Shown piece after piece: positions 43,385-52,569 of a stretch of DNA of 64,000 nt. The position numbers and the translations under genes are program-made. Source of the DNA: Asterias amurensis (taxonomy: Eukaryota; Echinodermata; Asteroidea; Forcipulatida; Asteriidae); contig NC_092660.1 in assembly GCF_032118995.1 (NCBI RefSeq), forward strand, positions 4,727,501 to 4,791,500. The letters are read 5' to 3'. Position 1 is the first letter of the stretch. Each line of letters begins with the position of its first letter. The notes under the pieces are model-generated. The model searched no databases. It was not told where the DNA came from and was given only the letters and a program-made list of their open reading frames with translations.

Positions 43385-43747
43385 TGCAACACTGCTTTGT
43401 AAAATAATGTGTGATAGGCCTATTGTAAAAACTCCACAAAGTATGTAGACTAATTTACAATGTTAATGTGTACAACTTTCTTGAAGTATTTTGAGGTAAT
43501 CATTTTTGTGTGTGAGATTAAATCAATGGATATGTTCCTAGGCCCTTCAATTTAACTAGTCGGGGTAACTTTACATATCGCTGAATAAGTTCAATTCAAT
43601 TAAGATGTATGCGAAGCAAGTCAAAGTGTATTGAGTGCAAAATAGACAAAAATGCATGTGTTACCCAAATGCGCTAGAAATGCAAACTAACAAAAAGACA
43701 TGGCAAGAATCACAACAACATAGTAGTTACCAAACGTGTACAGTGCC

Positions 43748-44107
43748 ATAAAGGATTTGGGTACTTTTTAAAAATCTCCATAGATTTAGATTAAACTTAC
43801 AGGGTTTGAAGATAATGATAGTAGAAAGCTTCCCTTCAAATATTACTTACTGAGGTGCTGTAGTTTTTGAGAAATGAGTAAAACAATGTAATGAAAATAC
43901 GTTTGTAAATGATTAAAATAATTTTCGTCTCATGAGACGAAAATTATTTTAATGACATTGTTTTACTCATTTCCCAAAAACTACAGCACCTCAGCACATA
44001 GTATTTTCAGGGAAGCTTTCTACTATCATTATCTTCAAACTGTGTAAGTTTAGTGTAAATCTGTGGACATTGTGTTTTTGTCCTACAAAAGTTACAAGAC
44101 CCTTTAA
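43748..44107. mobile_element. Foldback MITE, long central palindrome
   Basis: The centre is TAAAATAATTTTCGTCTC|ATGAGACGAAAATTATTTTA. The outer parts repeat GAGGTGCTGTAGTTTTTGAG and its complement, and GAAGATAATGATAGTAGAAA with its complement. The right end is CCTTTAA (TTAA); the left end reads CATAAAGG. The ends are related in sequence to family D. Confidence 0.7.
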
Positions 44108-44564
44108 AGGGCAAACAAAATATCGGTTTAGAAGCCTACTCAGCAGCTTTCGATATGATATAGTATATTTTGAATTGAAGTATTTCACTTAGCAATAATG
44201 TAGTAACTGTGTGGTAATGCTTCTTAGATTGTGTAGTCGTATTTAGGGATTCTCCATGGAAATATTCACTGCAATTTTTCAACGATATCTCAAAATCAAG
44301 ACCAATTTGAAATTTTGAAATGATAGTTTTAATTTATATAATTTGTTTAATTATACGCATTTATAAAAAGATAAATCCCTCGGTTTGACCTTCTTAGGTC
44401 CTTTAGAGGAATGTTAAAGATCTGTTTATTTGTTTGTTCATTGGAAGTCCTGTAACTCGTTTGAAGAATTGAAATAAAATGAGAATTAAACATCAAATTA
44501 TTGAATGCAGAATATTTGTACATTTTTGTTGCATGCTTTCCATCTTAAGTGACCTGCCCTAAAA
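44108..44564. other. No feature seen
   Basis: No supported exon or element end. Confidence 0.4.
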
Positions 44565-45170
44565 TGCAACGAGGCTAAAGCCTTGTTTACATATCAAATT
44601 TTGCCTATAAAACTGCAACAAATTTGCCATAAACTGCACAACAAGGCTTTAGCCATGTGTACTTATCAAATTTTGTCTTAAAATTGTGCACATTTTAGAG
44701 CAAAATTTGATGAGTAGGCCCAACAATTCATAGCCTTGTAAACATTTTCAGACAAAATTTGATAAGTATACAAGGTTATAGCCTTGTTGCAGTTCTTGGC
44801 AAATGTGTTGCATTTTTAGGTAACGGTTGATATGCAACAGGCTATTATTTGCATTGTACACATTTTCAGGCAAAACTTGATGAGTACACAAGGTCTTGTA
44901 AATATTTTCAGTCCAAATTGACAAGTACACAAGTTTATGGCAAATTTGTTGCATTTTAAGGCAAAATTTGACATGTACACATTGCTATAGCCTTGTACAC
45001 ATTTTCAGGCAAATTTTGATAAGTACATTAGGTTATAACAGCCTTGTACACATTTTCAGGAACTTTGATTAAAGTGCACAATTTTAAGACAAAATTTGAT
45101 AAGTACATGGCTAGCCGGTATGTATACTTATCAAATTTTGACTGAAAGTGCTTGAAAATGTGCTACGTGT
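44565..45170. repeat. Degenerate tandem repeat, GGCTATAGCCTTGT/AAATTTGATAAGTACAC type
   Basis: AGCCTTGTACACATTTTCAG then GCAAAATTTGATAAGTACAC recurs about ten times with spacing of roughly 45-75 bp, some units inverted. The core (caaggctatagccttgt, caaaatttgata) is shared with the array at 56280-58950, more than 11 kb away. Confidence 0.65.
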
Positions 45171-45189
45171 TCTCAACAAGTAGGCACTA

Positions 45190-45381
45190 TTATTCAACTG
45201 AAACTTTCTCAGGAGATTTATCTTTCTTTAAATTTTCACTATAAAGTTGTTTTCTTTGACCTAGTTGTTTCTTCCAAATTAAGAAGAGACAATATTTCGA
45301 TGACTCGCATTGTATTCTGGGTGGCTGGAGAGCGGTGGCCATTTTATTTCTTGCTGTGGTGGTGGAAATACAATAAAACAC
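45190..45381 (-). other. Exon-like short frame below a ZNF143-type motif, copy 1
   Basis: On the minus strand CCACCCAGAATACAATGCGA (from 45324) is followed by GTCATCGAAATATTGTCTCT. Read in the frame that matches copy 2, it gives QNTMRVIEILSLLNLEETTR before a stop; a second frame stays open for 63 codons. The DNA is similar to 45780-45878. No known domain. It may be a decayed duplicate of a first exon. Confidence 0.25.
45306..45324 (-). promoter_or_regulatory. ZNF143/SBF-like site, copy 1
   Basis: The minus-strand sequence CCACCCAGAATACAATGCG resembles the CCCAGAATGCAnYGCG core of ZNF143/Staf-type promoter elements, with one change from copy 2. Confidence 0.35.
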
Positions 45382-45566
45382 CCCCGTGGTGAAAAGTGTT
45401 AGGTCCCAAATTTACTTTGGGAAATATTCCTCCGCCTGAAAGATTTTGCTGTGAAAATAAAGAAGCTTTTTGCTATTAAATATTGGCATCAGCAATCCAA
45501 GCTAAATTATTTGACAGAAGTTGAAGATCGCTTTGGATACATTTTTCAACATAAATGTAGTTTTTA

Positions 45567-45878
45567 CTAGGAACTTGAAGATCCCGGCGTAGGTGTTTTT
45601 TCTGCCTGAGGTGTTATGCGGTCGTTTCCAAAAGATGGCGCTACACACATAGACAAATTGCCAGGCCGGTCGACTGGAAAACCATCAAAAATTACACCTT
45701 TTAAGCCACATATTTTAAAAGTGTTTAGGAACATTCTGGTAAGTTTTAGTTTCTTTTTCGATTCGTTATTTCTGATGTAAATCAAGTTTTTCTGTAGCCT
45801 CTGGTTTGTTTCTTCAAAGATTAAACTTAAAGAAAAAGACACATTTTCTATAATTCGCATTGCATTCTGGGTGGCCAT
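45567..45878 (-). other. 103-codon frame below a ZNF143-type motif, copy 2
   Basis: The frame starts MATQNAMRIIENVSFSLSLI inside the promoter-like motif and ends in a Thr/Pro/Ser-rich tail (TPQAEKTPTPGSSSS). Part of it (QNAMRIIE, then EETN) parallels QNTMRVIE and EETT in copy 1, in the same frame, which is the only coding-like sign. AAAAGATGGCGCTAC (+) lies inside it. No recognised domain. It could equally be a 5' untranslated exon. Confidence 0.25.
45856..45874 (-). promoter_or_regulatory. ZNF143/SBF-like site, copy 2
   Basis: The minus-strand CCACCCAGAATGCAATGCG is a close match to the ZNF143/Staf-type core (CCCAGAATGCAnYGCG). These sites are usually within about 100 bp of a transcription start. 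The copy 1 match lies 550 bp away. Confidence 0.4.
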
Positions 45879-46411
45879 GGCCGGAGCTTAATGTTTAATG
45901 AACTTATTCTTATTAATTGTCATTAATTGTAATTTTTGTTTTGGTTGGATTCGGATGGATGCCTATGACTGCAACACTTCATACAAAAAGTAACATAGTA
46001 TGAAATCAGCATTAGCTGTTTGTGGCAATAACACACGAAGGTATCTTGACACAAGTTCTAGAAACAAAGGCTCCCCGTGAGCTTTATATATGAAAAATAT
46101 AGGGGTCTAACTAATATTTTGGACCTCCTTAAAACTATACGTTTTTAAAATCGACGTTGATAGGTGAAAGTTTTGCGACCGTTTGCCATCAATAACTAAA
46201 GTTTCTTTTGTACTACACAGTACACTCTAGAAACTTTCACCACACACTCCATATACATTCATGATGTTTGTATGGCATTTTGGTCGAGTTAAATTAAAAA
46301 ACACCTTAAAAAAAGGACTTAAAACGCCTTATTTTTTGTTCACCAAGCGCTGTACACGCAGGCACCAGCCTACTCGCTTGCCGAACTGCGGAGCCAGGAC
46401 CGAGTTGGACT

Positions 46412-46533
46412 AAACCATTTTGTTGATGGGGTGTTACGCAACAAGACGGCCCGCCGTCCGCTTACGATGCCCGCCATTCTTGCATATAGCACACACCCAC
46501 TGCAGCATAACACCCCTTCTAACAGAATGGTCT
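46412..46533. mobile_element. Short inverted-repeat MITE
   Basis: AAACCATTTTGTTGATGGGG then TGTTACG faces CATAACACCCCTTCTAACAG then AATGGTCT. The interior is GC-richer (GGCCCGCCGTCCGC). Confidence 0.65.
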
Positions 46534-46879
46534 AGAAAATCTAATCACACCCCAAAATGGGTTGGATGTAAACAACTTCATTGTTATTGTGACCCATGGT
46601 GATGCTAAGATTTCAGTTCATCACATTTAAAAAATGAAAATAACAATCGGACTAAAATGTTTTACTTGTAACTCATTCTTTTATACAGGTTTTTTTAAGA
46701 CCCATGGAAAAGCATGTTACATACTGTAATTTAATTGTGCCCACATATTATAAATAATTCCATTCTTTTTGGGCTCAACAGATAAATCCATCAGTGATGA
46801 AACATGAACCTTGATCCGTTCCTTAGTTAGAAGGTAATCATCGTGCAGTGTCACTCTCTGCGGAACATCTGAATCATCT

Positions 46880-46961
46880 TCTGCTAAAGAGTCAACCGAC
46901 TCGCTGACCAAGCCCCAAGCGTGAACGCTGGCAATCTCCAGAATCCAGAGGTATGATAAAC
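46880..46961 (+). other. Candidate exon, donor side only
   Basis: AGAGTCAACCGACTCGCTGA then AGCGTGAACGCTGGCAATCT ends at AGAGGTATGATAAAC. Its last part and downstream intron (CCCATTCAAACATGAGA) match the 3' end of the exon at 47621-47764 and its intron, so the two are duplicates. The acceptor is not clear. Confidence 0.35.
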
Positions 46962-47137
46962 ATTGTTTGGTCCCCTTCCCATTCAAACATGAGAGACCTG
47001 CTCACTCAAATTTCGCCAATCACAAGCAAGTTGAGACAAAGCAATTATGGTGAAGTATCTTGGTCAAAGACACAAGTGCCATAGCTGGCCCTCGAAATCA
47101 CAAATACTGATGCTCAAAAATGTCAGAGCCATGAGTC

Positions 47138-47407
47138 CAGGGCCCAGTTTCGTGACTCTGCCAATTTCATGACTCTGCTTATCGTTAGCAAAGAATTGGC
47201 GCTTGCAGAAGCGGGGAATTCTTCGCTTACATCATGTGTATGTCACAGGTTGGCAGGGCATGTTGGCTTGTGTGCGTTCGTACTCCATCCCTAGGCATAT
47301 TTTTTTCTCTTACACATCTAGCGCAGAATGGTGCTTGCCATGCACGCGGGGAATGGTGATCGTAAGCACAAAATTCTGCTGTAAGCATAAACATGAAATT
47401 GGGCCCC
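47138..47407. mobile_element. GGGCCCAgTTTCgTGA-ended MITE
   Basis: AGGGCCCAGTTTCGTGACTC and AACATGAAATTGGGCCCC are imperfect inverted ends. The interior repeats AATTGGCGCTTGCAGAA-type sequence with complements (GCAGAATGGTGCTTGCC). It is part of the same end-motif group as 40503 and 39278. Confidence 0.6.
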
Positions 47408-47540
47408 GTGCTCTTAACCGCTTAATTCAAATTATGGTCAAACGTTTCACAAGATTAAGAATGCTTACAACACTGTATGACTGCGTGGCAAAGACTAATC
47501 CTGCATGTATTTATTGTTTAATTTGTTTCTGTTCTAACAG

Positions 47541-47764
47541 GATCCATGCATGACCAGTCCTGAAATGATGCTTTTGAGAGGCACCCTGATTAACCTAAAC
47601 TAATGTGTCATCCTTTGCAGGTGAACCCCTTAGAGAAGCCAACCGTCAAGAGTCGACCACTCCTCTTGCTCAAGCCTTCAGGAGAGACACCCCTACTCCA
47701 CCCAAGAGTTAAACCATCGTCCTCCGTTCCAGCCCCAAACATGAACGCTGGCAATTTACCAAAG
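47541..47764 (+). other. Candidate exon(s) with 48-codon open stretch
   Basis: An acceptor (CTGTTCTAACAG) opens GATCCATGCATGACC...; a second acceptor, ATCCTTTGCAG, precedes 47621. From 47621 to the donor AAAGGTAAGA the 144 nt are open as VNPLEKPTVKSRPLLLLKPS then GETPLLHPRVKPSSSVPAPN then MNAGNLPK. The two downstream copies have stops at the matching place (CTTTGCAAGTGA, CTTTGCAAGTAA). It is Pro/Lys/Ser-rich and I recognise no family. Confidence 0.35.
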
Positions 47765-48112
47765 GTAAGATAAACAATTGTTTTCCTTTCCCATTCAAAC
47801 ATGAGATGTCCAACCTCGCTACTGGTGACAGCCGCCGATGACACTCATATTTTTGCCAATTACCTCCAAGCTGTAAAATTGCCTTGAAGGGTATATTTTG
47901 GCCAGTGTCCTCTGTTTGGGGGAAAAAACAGCGTGTACCAATTTGGTTTGTGTTGATGTAATTGCCTGATGCATAAATGTGTTTGCTTCACTTAACTATC
48001 AGTTTGAATGGTCTACCACCTAACTAAGTTTATCAGCCAGGAAAACACCCACTGCATGATCAAGTGACACTGCTTGGACTCAAAACTACACTCTGATAAT
48101 CAAAAACACTCT

Positions 48113-48234
48113 GGGGTGGATTTCACAAAGGTAGTCCGCTCACTTAGGACTAGTCCTGGGCAATGCTGGTCATATCTCTTAGCATTGCCTAGGGCTAGTC
48201 CTAAGTTAGGACTACCTTTGTGAAATCCAGCCCA
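48113..48234. mobile_element. AGGACTAG element, AAGGTAGTCC subtype
   Basis: GGGGTGGATTTCACAAAGGT and ACCTTTGTGAAATCCAGCCC are inverted ends. The GGCAATGCT / AGCATTGCC core is shortened. Confidence 0.8.
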
Positions 48235-48348
48235 GAGACTTTTACTCAGTGCTGAGACTAAGAATGCTTTACAACACTGTATGATTGTTTGACAAAGACT
48301 GTAACCCTGCATGTATTTATTGTTTTTATTTCTTTTCTGTCCAAACAG

Positions 48349-48582
48349 GATCCATGCATGACCATGACAAAACAGATTCCTGAGATGATGCTTAGAGGCA
48401 TCCTGATGATCTCAAACCACTGGGTCGTCCTTTGCAAGTGAACCCCTTGGGGAAGTGAACCCTCAAGAGTCAACCGACTGTCTTGCTCATCATCAAGCCT
48501 TCTCCAGAGTCAACCCTACTCCCAGACAGAGACCCATCATACTCCTTGAGGAGAGACTTCATAGATCTTAATACCATCAAAG
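48349..48582 (+). other. Candidate exon, duplicate 1
   Basis: Acceptor TTATTTCTTTTCTGTCCAAACAG is strong; donor AAAGGTATGATG follows. The first 30 codons are open (DPCMTMTKQIPEMMLRGILM, then ISNHWVVLCK and a stop). CTTTGCAAG corresponds to the second acceptor in the 47541-47764 copy. Confidence 0.4.
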
Positions 48583-48617
48583 GTATGATGCACCCCTACT
48601 TAAACACTATCTCAGGG

Positions 48618-48912
48618 TGACATGGTTGGCTTGCGAGTAAAGCATTCGCCTCTCACCAAGGTGACCCTGGTTCGATAGGCGGCCAGGGCCGTTTGTGAGT
48701 TGAGTTGTGCGTTGGTTTTACGGCTGTGCCACAAGGATTTTCCAGACCATCTGGTTTTTCTCCCTTAGGAAAGAAATGGCACACTTTCGATCTCTGTCTG
48801 CTCCGTGGTTACAATGGGTTGATGTGGCTGGCTGCCAAAGGTACACTGGCATGCTTGTTCTCGTACATTGTAGCCACGTCCTTCTCAATTCAGCTCATAG
48901 CTGCAAGTAAGG
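48618..48912 (+). mobile_element. tRNA-derived SINE, duplicate 1
   Basis: TGACATGGTTGGCTTGCGAG (A box), TCGCCTCTCACCAAGGTGAC and CCTGGTTCGATAGGC (B box) form a tRNA-like head. The body continues TTGTGCGTTGGTTTTACGGC and TTTTCCAGACCATCTGG, then ATCTCTGTCTGCTCCGTGG. It is not a tRNA gene: the acceptor stem does not close. Confidence 0.65.
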
Positions 48913-49299
48913 ATAGCCTCCCAACTTATTATTAGTATTATTTTGTCTTGTAAATTCCCACTTGTGTTAGATGAGGTATCAGGGGGTATCATATCAAAGG
49001 TTGATAAAAATCAGACATTACAGTTATCATGGAACGTTTTCTTGCATGTACAAATCATGCCTGCAGTAATAGAAGTCCAGCCTCTGTGATGAATCTTCTT
49101 TAAACATGTGTTGATGTCACAGGTTTTTTTTAATTTTTATTTTTCAGATACATTTATTTCATGTCAACATCAATCAATACAGTGTAATAACATTGTTCAG
49201 AAAACATATAATAACTTGTACTAAGGAAAACTTAATCCAGTTAATGAACAATAAAAAGAAAATAGCTTGACGTTAACATGTAGGAAAAAGAAGAAGCAA

Positions 49300-49427
49300 A
49301 AGTCCTAACTTAGGACTAGTCTTAGGCAATGCTAAGAGATAGGACCAGTCCTAAGTTAGGACCAGTAACTTACCTAACTTAGGACTGGTTATATCTCTTA
49401 GCATTGCCTAAGACCAGTGCTAAGTTA
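49300..49427. mobile_element. AGGACTAG element lacking one end
   Basis: AGTCCTAACTTAGGACTAGT through AAGACCAGTGCTAAGTTA carries the full palindromic interior, but the GGATTTCACAAAG ends are missing on both sides. Confidence 0.7.
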
Positions 49428-49465
49428 TTGTATTTATTGTTTTTATTTCTTTTCTGTCCAAACAG

Positions 49466-49670
49466 GATCCATGCATGACCATGACAAAACAGAGTCCTGA
49501 GATGATGCTTAGAGGCACCCTGATGAACTCAAACCACTGGGTCGTCCTTTGCAAGTAAACCCCTTGGAGAAGCGAACCCTCAATTGAGTCAACCGACTGT
49601 CTCGCTCATCAAGCCTTGACCCATACTACACCTTGAGAAGTAGACTTCATAGATTTTAATACCATCAAAG
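49466..49670 (+). other. Candidate exon, duplicate 2
   Basis: Same acceptor (TTTTCTGTCCAAACAG) and donor (AAAGGTATGATG) as 48349-48582. The open stretch is again 30 codons (DPCMTMTKQSPEMMLRGTLM, then NSNHWVVLCK and a stop). A ~29-bp segment present in copy 1 (TCCAGAGTCAACCC...) is missing. Confidence 0.4.
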
Positions 49671-49705
49671 GTATGATGCACTCCTTTTTAAACACTATCT
49701 CGGAG

Positions 49706-50000
49706 TGGCATGGTTGGCTTGCGAGTAAAGCGCTCGCCTCTCACCAAGGTGACCCTGGTTCGATAGCCGGCCAGGTCCGTTTGTTAGTTGAGTTGTGCGT
49801 TGATTTTACGGCTGTGCCACAAGGGTTTTCCAGACCATCTGGTTTTTCTCCCTTAGGAAAGAAATGACACACTTTTGATTTCTGTCTGTGCTCCATGGTC
49901 ACAATGAGTTGATGTGGCTGGCTGCCAGAGGTGCATGCGTGTCTCTCGAACATGTTGTATCCACGTCCTTCGCAATTCAGCTCTTAGCTGCAAGTAAGGA
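49706..50000 (+). mobile_element. tRNA-derived SINE, duplicate 2
   Basis: GGCATGGTTGGCTTGCGAGT and CCTGGTTCGATAGCCGG; the body matches the 48618 copy at the same offset from the candidate exon. Confidence 0.65.
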
Positions 50001-50311
50001 TAGCCTTCCAACTTATTATTGTTAATTTGTCTTGCAAATTCCCACTTGTTTAAGATGAGGTATCAGGGGGTATCATATCAAAGGTTGATAGAAATCAGAT
50101 GTTACAGTTATCATACAACGTTTTCTTACATGTGCAAATCATGCCTGCAGGAATAGAAGTCCAGCCTCGGTGATGCATCCTCTTTAAACATGTGTTGATG
50201 TCACAGGTTACATGGTCTATAGATTCGAATGAATTTGCTCTTGAATATCTGTACATGGCTTTATTGCTGTTATGTTAAACGTTTTTTTCTAACCTTGTTT
50301 CATTTACTCAG

Positions 50312-50399
50312 ATCAACTAATCCAGACATTTGAGAGTGTCAGATCTTCATTCAGAGTGGGAGTACGTCCTCTGCCTTGAACAATCAGTCAACTTTACAG
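50312..50399 (+). other. Candidate exon, duplicate pair member 1
   Basis: Acceptor TTGTTTCATTTACTCAG, donor ACAGGTATGTAAAC. It begins ATCAACTAATCCAGACATTT then GAGAGTGTCAG, closely matching the candidate exon at 50742. No long open frame. Confidence 0.4.
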
Positions 50400-50741
50400 G
50401 TATGTAAACATTATTGGTTGGAGACGAACAGACATAATATTTCTACGGAAAACCCAAGTAGTTTGGGTTAATACCCTGGTATTCCTTGGTTACTAGCGTA
50501 AAAACCCTTGCAATCTTTTAAACTTTTGCCTCTTTATCATGGCTTGTAGTAAAGAAGCATAATGTGAGGTGATATTTACTAAACTCTGATGAGTACTTGT
50601 GCGACTAAGAGTTCTACCTTGGTGTGCCTCGATCATTGAGTCACATATATGTTTTGCATTGCCAAATTAATCAATGATGATTGCTATATCAACAAAGATG
50701 TTAAATCTTGTTCTTGTTCCCTTTTTTTCCATCTTCTGCAG

Positions 50742-50880
50742 ATCAACTAAATCCAGACAGAGAGTGTCGGATAATCACAGGGAGTTTGCAGCTCATCATA
50801 CAACCATCAACATCGATGCCTCAACCTGTTTGTATAGTTTGTAATTAGTTGTAGATTACAGGTGTAGATTTTAGTTGGTG
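50742..50880 (+). other. Candidate (terminal?) exon, duplicate pair member 2
   Basis: Acceptor CCCTTTTTTTCCATCTTCTGCAG. Begins ATCAACTAAATCCAGACAGA then GAGTGTCGG, like the exon at 50312. I see no donor nearby, so it may run into the 57-bp repeat region as a terminal exon. The end given is arbitrary. Confidence 0.35.
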
Positions 50881-51367
50881 TGGTGAATTGTTCACACTTT
50901 CCCTTTGTGGGAATTGATCACATTTGCCCCTGTGAAATTCTGCACTTCCCCTGTGTTGTGAATTTCTTGCACATCCATCTTGTGTTGTGAATTTCTCCGA
51001 CTTCCACTATGAGTAGCTCATACTTTTACTTTGTGTCGTGAGTTATCAAGTTTATAAACTGAAACGTTGTATAGGGCTGAGTTGGAAGAATGTTTCGCTA
51101 TTGTAGCACATTCATTAAGCTCTCTAAATTTAGATGTATGCTGATGTATGGAGTTGACAAACTTGGTTGCCATATAGTGGAGCCGGCATGGGAACTTTTC
51201 CCCACGGGGGTTTTTGCCCATCTCATATATCAGCAATTAGCAGGCATGCAATATCTTATTTGTATGGTTTTGGTTTTCACAGCCATAACATTTTTTCAAA
51301 ACACAGCACAAAGTCTTGCTGTGCCTGGTCTTCTGGAAATGTCAAATCTTTTATACAAAATACAGTA
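50881..51367. other. Degenerate start of the 57-bp repeat; no gene
   Basis: Between 50885 and 51030 four or five weak copies of TTGTGAATTTCTC.CACTTCC.TTGTG appear, an early diverged form of the array that follows. The remainder is unique. Confidence 0.45.
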
Positions 51368-51870
51368 CGTACAAATTTCCCCAGTGTTTCTCTGAGTTGC
51401 TCACACTTCTTGTTGTGTGGAGTACACAGACACTTTCCCCAGTGTTTCTCTGAGTTGCTCACACTTCCTTTGTGTGTTGAGTGCAGACACTTTCCCTTGT
51501 GTTTCTCTGAGTTGCTCACACTTCCTTTGTGTGTTGAGTGCAGACACTTTCCCTTGCATACTCCGAGTTGCTCACACTTCCTGTGTGTGTGAAGTACGGA
51601 CACTTTCCCCTGAGTTACTCTGAGTTGCTCACACTTCCTTTTTGTGTGGAGTGCAGACACTTTCCCATGTGTTACTCTGAGTTGCTCACACTTTCTTTGT
51701 GTGTTGAGTATGGACAAATTTCCCATGTGTTCCTTTGAGTTGCTCACACTTCCTTTATGTGTGCAGTACAGACACTTTCCCCTGTGTTTCTCTGAGTTGC
51801 TCACACTTCCTTTGTGTGTGCAGTACAGACACTTTCCCTTTTATGCTTTAGCCCCTTTACCTACTCTGAG
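51368..51870. repeat. 57-bp tandem array 1 (~8 units), open on both strands
   Basis: The unit is CTCTGAGTTGCTCACACTTC then CTTTGTGTGTTGAGTGCAGA then CACTTTCCCTTGTGTTT, 57 bp. Because 57 is a multiple of 3, frames stay open through the array in several phases: a 175-codon minus-strand frame with a 19-residue period (CEQLRVTHGKVSALHTKRK) and overlapping plus-strand frames. This follows from the period and the absence of stops in the unit. No signal peptide, domain or start context argues for a protein. Confidence 0.85.
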
Positions 51871-52050
51871 TTGTGTTTAGAGTTACCCACACTACCCCCT
51901 GTGTGGTATACTACTCAAACATCCTCTTTAGTTCATAAAGATCCGTCCCTTTCACACTCAAAGATATAAAAATTATGATTCAGATTCGTAAATGCCAAAC
52001 TCACAAAACAAAATATTTGAAAATCAAAGAAAAAGTTCCCTTGCAGTTTG
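51871..52050. other. No feature seen
   Basis: Short unique interval between two arrays. Confidence 0.35.
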
Positions 52051-52440
52051 CAGATAACCAGGGCACTCTGATTGTCTTCTTAGGAAATAGTTTTACTAGT
52101 CAGGGATCACTTTGCTTGAAACTGTTTAAAGACATTTTAAACCATTCTGGTGGCAGAACTTTTGGATGAATATAATTGACACCTTCTCTTGCGGATAATC
52201 AGGGCACTCTGATTGTCTTCTTGGGAAACAGTTTTACTAGTCAGGGATCACTTTGCTTGAAACTGTTTAAAGACATTTTAAACCATTCTGGTGGCAGAAC
52301 TTTTGGATAAATATAATTGACAACTTCTCTTGCAATAATCAGGGCACTCTGATTGTCTTATTGGGAAACAGTTTTACCAGTCTGGGAGCACTCTGATTGA
52401 AACTGTTAACAGATGTTTTAAACAAAACTTTTGGATCTTG
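52051..52440. repeat. ~140-bp tandem array, 3 units
   Basis: AGGGCACTCTGATTGTCTTC then TTGGGAAACAGTTTTACTAG, TCAGGGATCACTTTGCTTGA and CATTTTAAACCATTCTGGTG recur at 52061, 52202 and 52342 (141 and 140 bp). The third unit is diverged and shortened. The first two differ at only a few bases. Confidence 0.85.
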
Positions 52441-52569
52441 ATTTTATGAAAAATGCAAACTCATTCTTGTTTATTTTGACTAACAATCAATTCTGAATCA
52501 TATGTCTTTGTATTATTTTAGTCAAGTACGAGCTGCTCCTACTCAAAAGCGAGACCATTTAAAAGAGTG

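Larger units (their letters stand above)
48311..49120 (+). repeat. Segmental duplication unit 1 (exon + SINE)
   Basis: From TGTATTTATTGTTTTTATTT to GTGTTGATGTCACAGG this segment is repeated at about 49428-50205. It carries the candidate exon 48349-48582 and a SINE at the same relative position, so the SINE copies were made by duplication and not by two insertions. Confidence 0.8.
49428..50205 (+). repeat. Segmental duplication unit 2 (exon + SINE)
   Basis: The second copy of the 48311-49120 segment, offset by about 1.1 kb. Exon, donor and SINE are collinear with unit 1. A 2- to 5-base indel pattern and scattered changes show it is not recent. Confidence 0.8.
34640..51000 (+). ncRNA. Candidate spliced, mostly non-coding transcription unit
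   Basis: Splice-site-like pairs recur on the + strand: donors AAGGTAAGG (34740), ACGGTAAGG (35646), TTGGTAAGT (40063), AAGGTAAGA (47765), AAGGTATGA (48583, 49671), CAGGTATGT (50400). Acceptors with good polypyrimidine tracts end at 35531, 38594, 39166, 39919, 41679, 47540, 48348, 49465, 50311 and 50741. Several candidate exons are duplicated copies of one another. Most frames hit stops within 20-30 codons, so I favour a long non-coding RNA or decayed gene expanded by exon duplication. The limits are arbitrary; there may be several units. Decisive test: strand-specific RNA-seq junctions. Confidence 0.3.

Noticed and set aside
45567..45878. Calling the 103-codon frame a protein-coding gene
   Set aside because: Only a short stretch is mirrored in the duplicate and no domain is recognised; kept as an exon-like feature at low confidence.
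48618..48692. Possible tRNA genes at 11219, 30150, 39700, 48618 and 49706
   Set aside because: A and B boxes are present, but acceptor and anticodon stems do not close and the sequence continues into SINE bodies.
51277..51804. 175-codon minus-strand open frame
   Set aside because: It lies across the 57-bp tandem array; the period is a multiple of 3 and the unit lacks stops, so length alone means nothing. No start context, domain or splice signal supports it.
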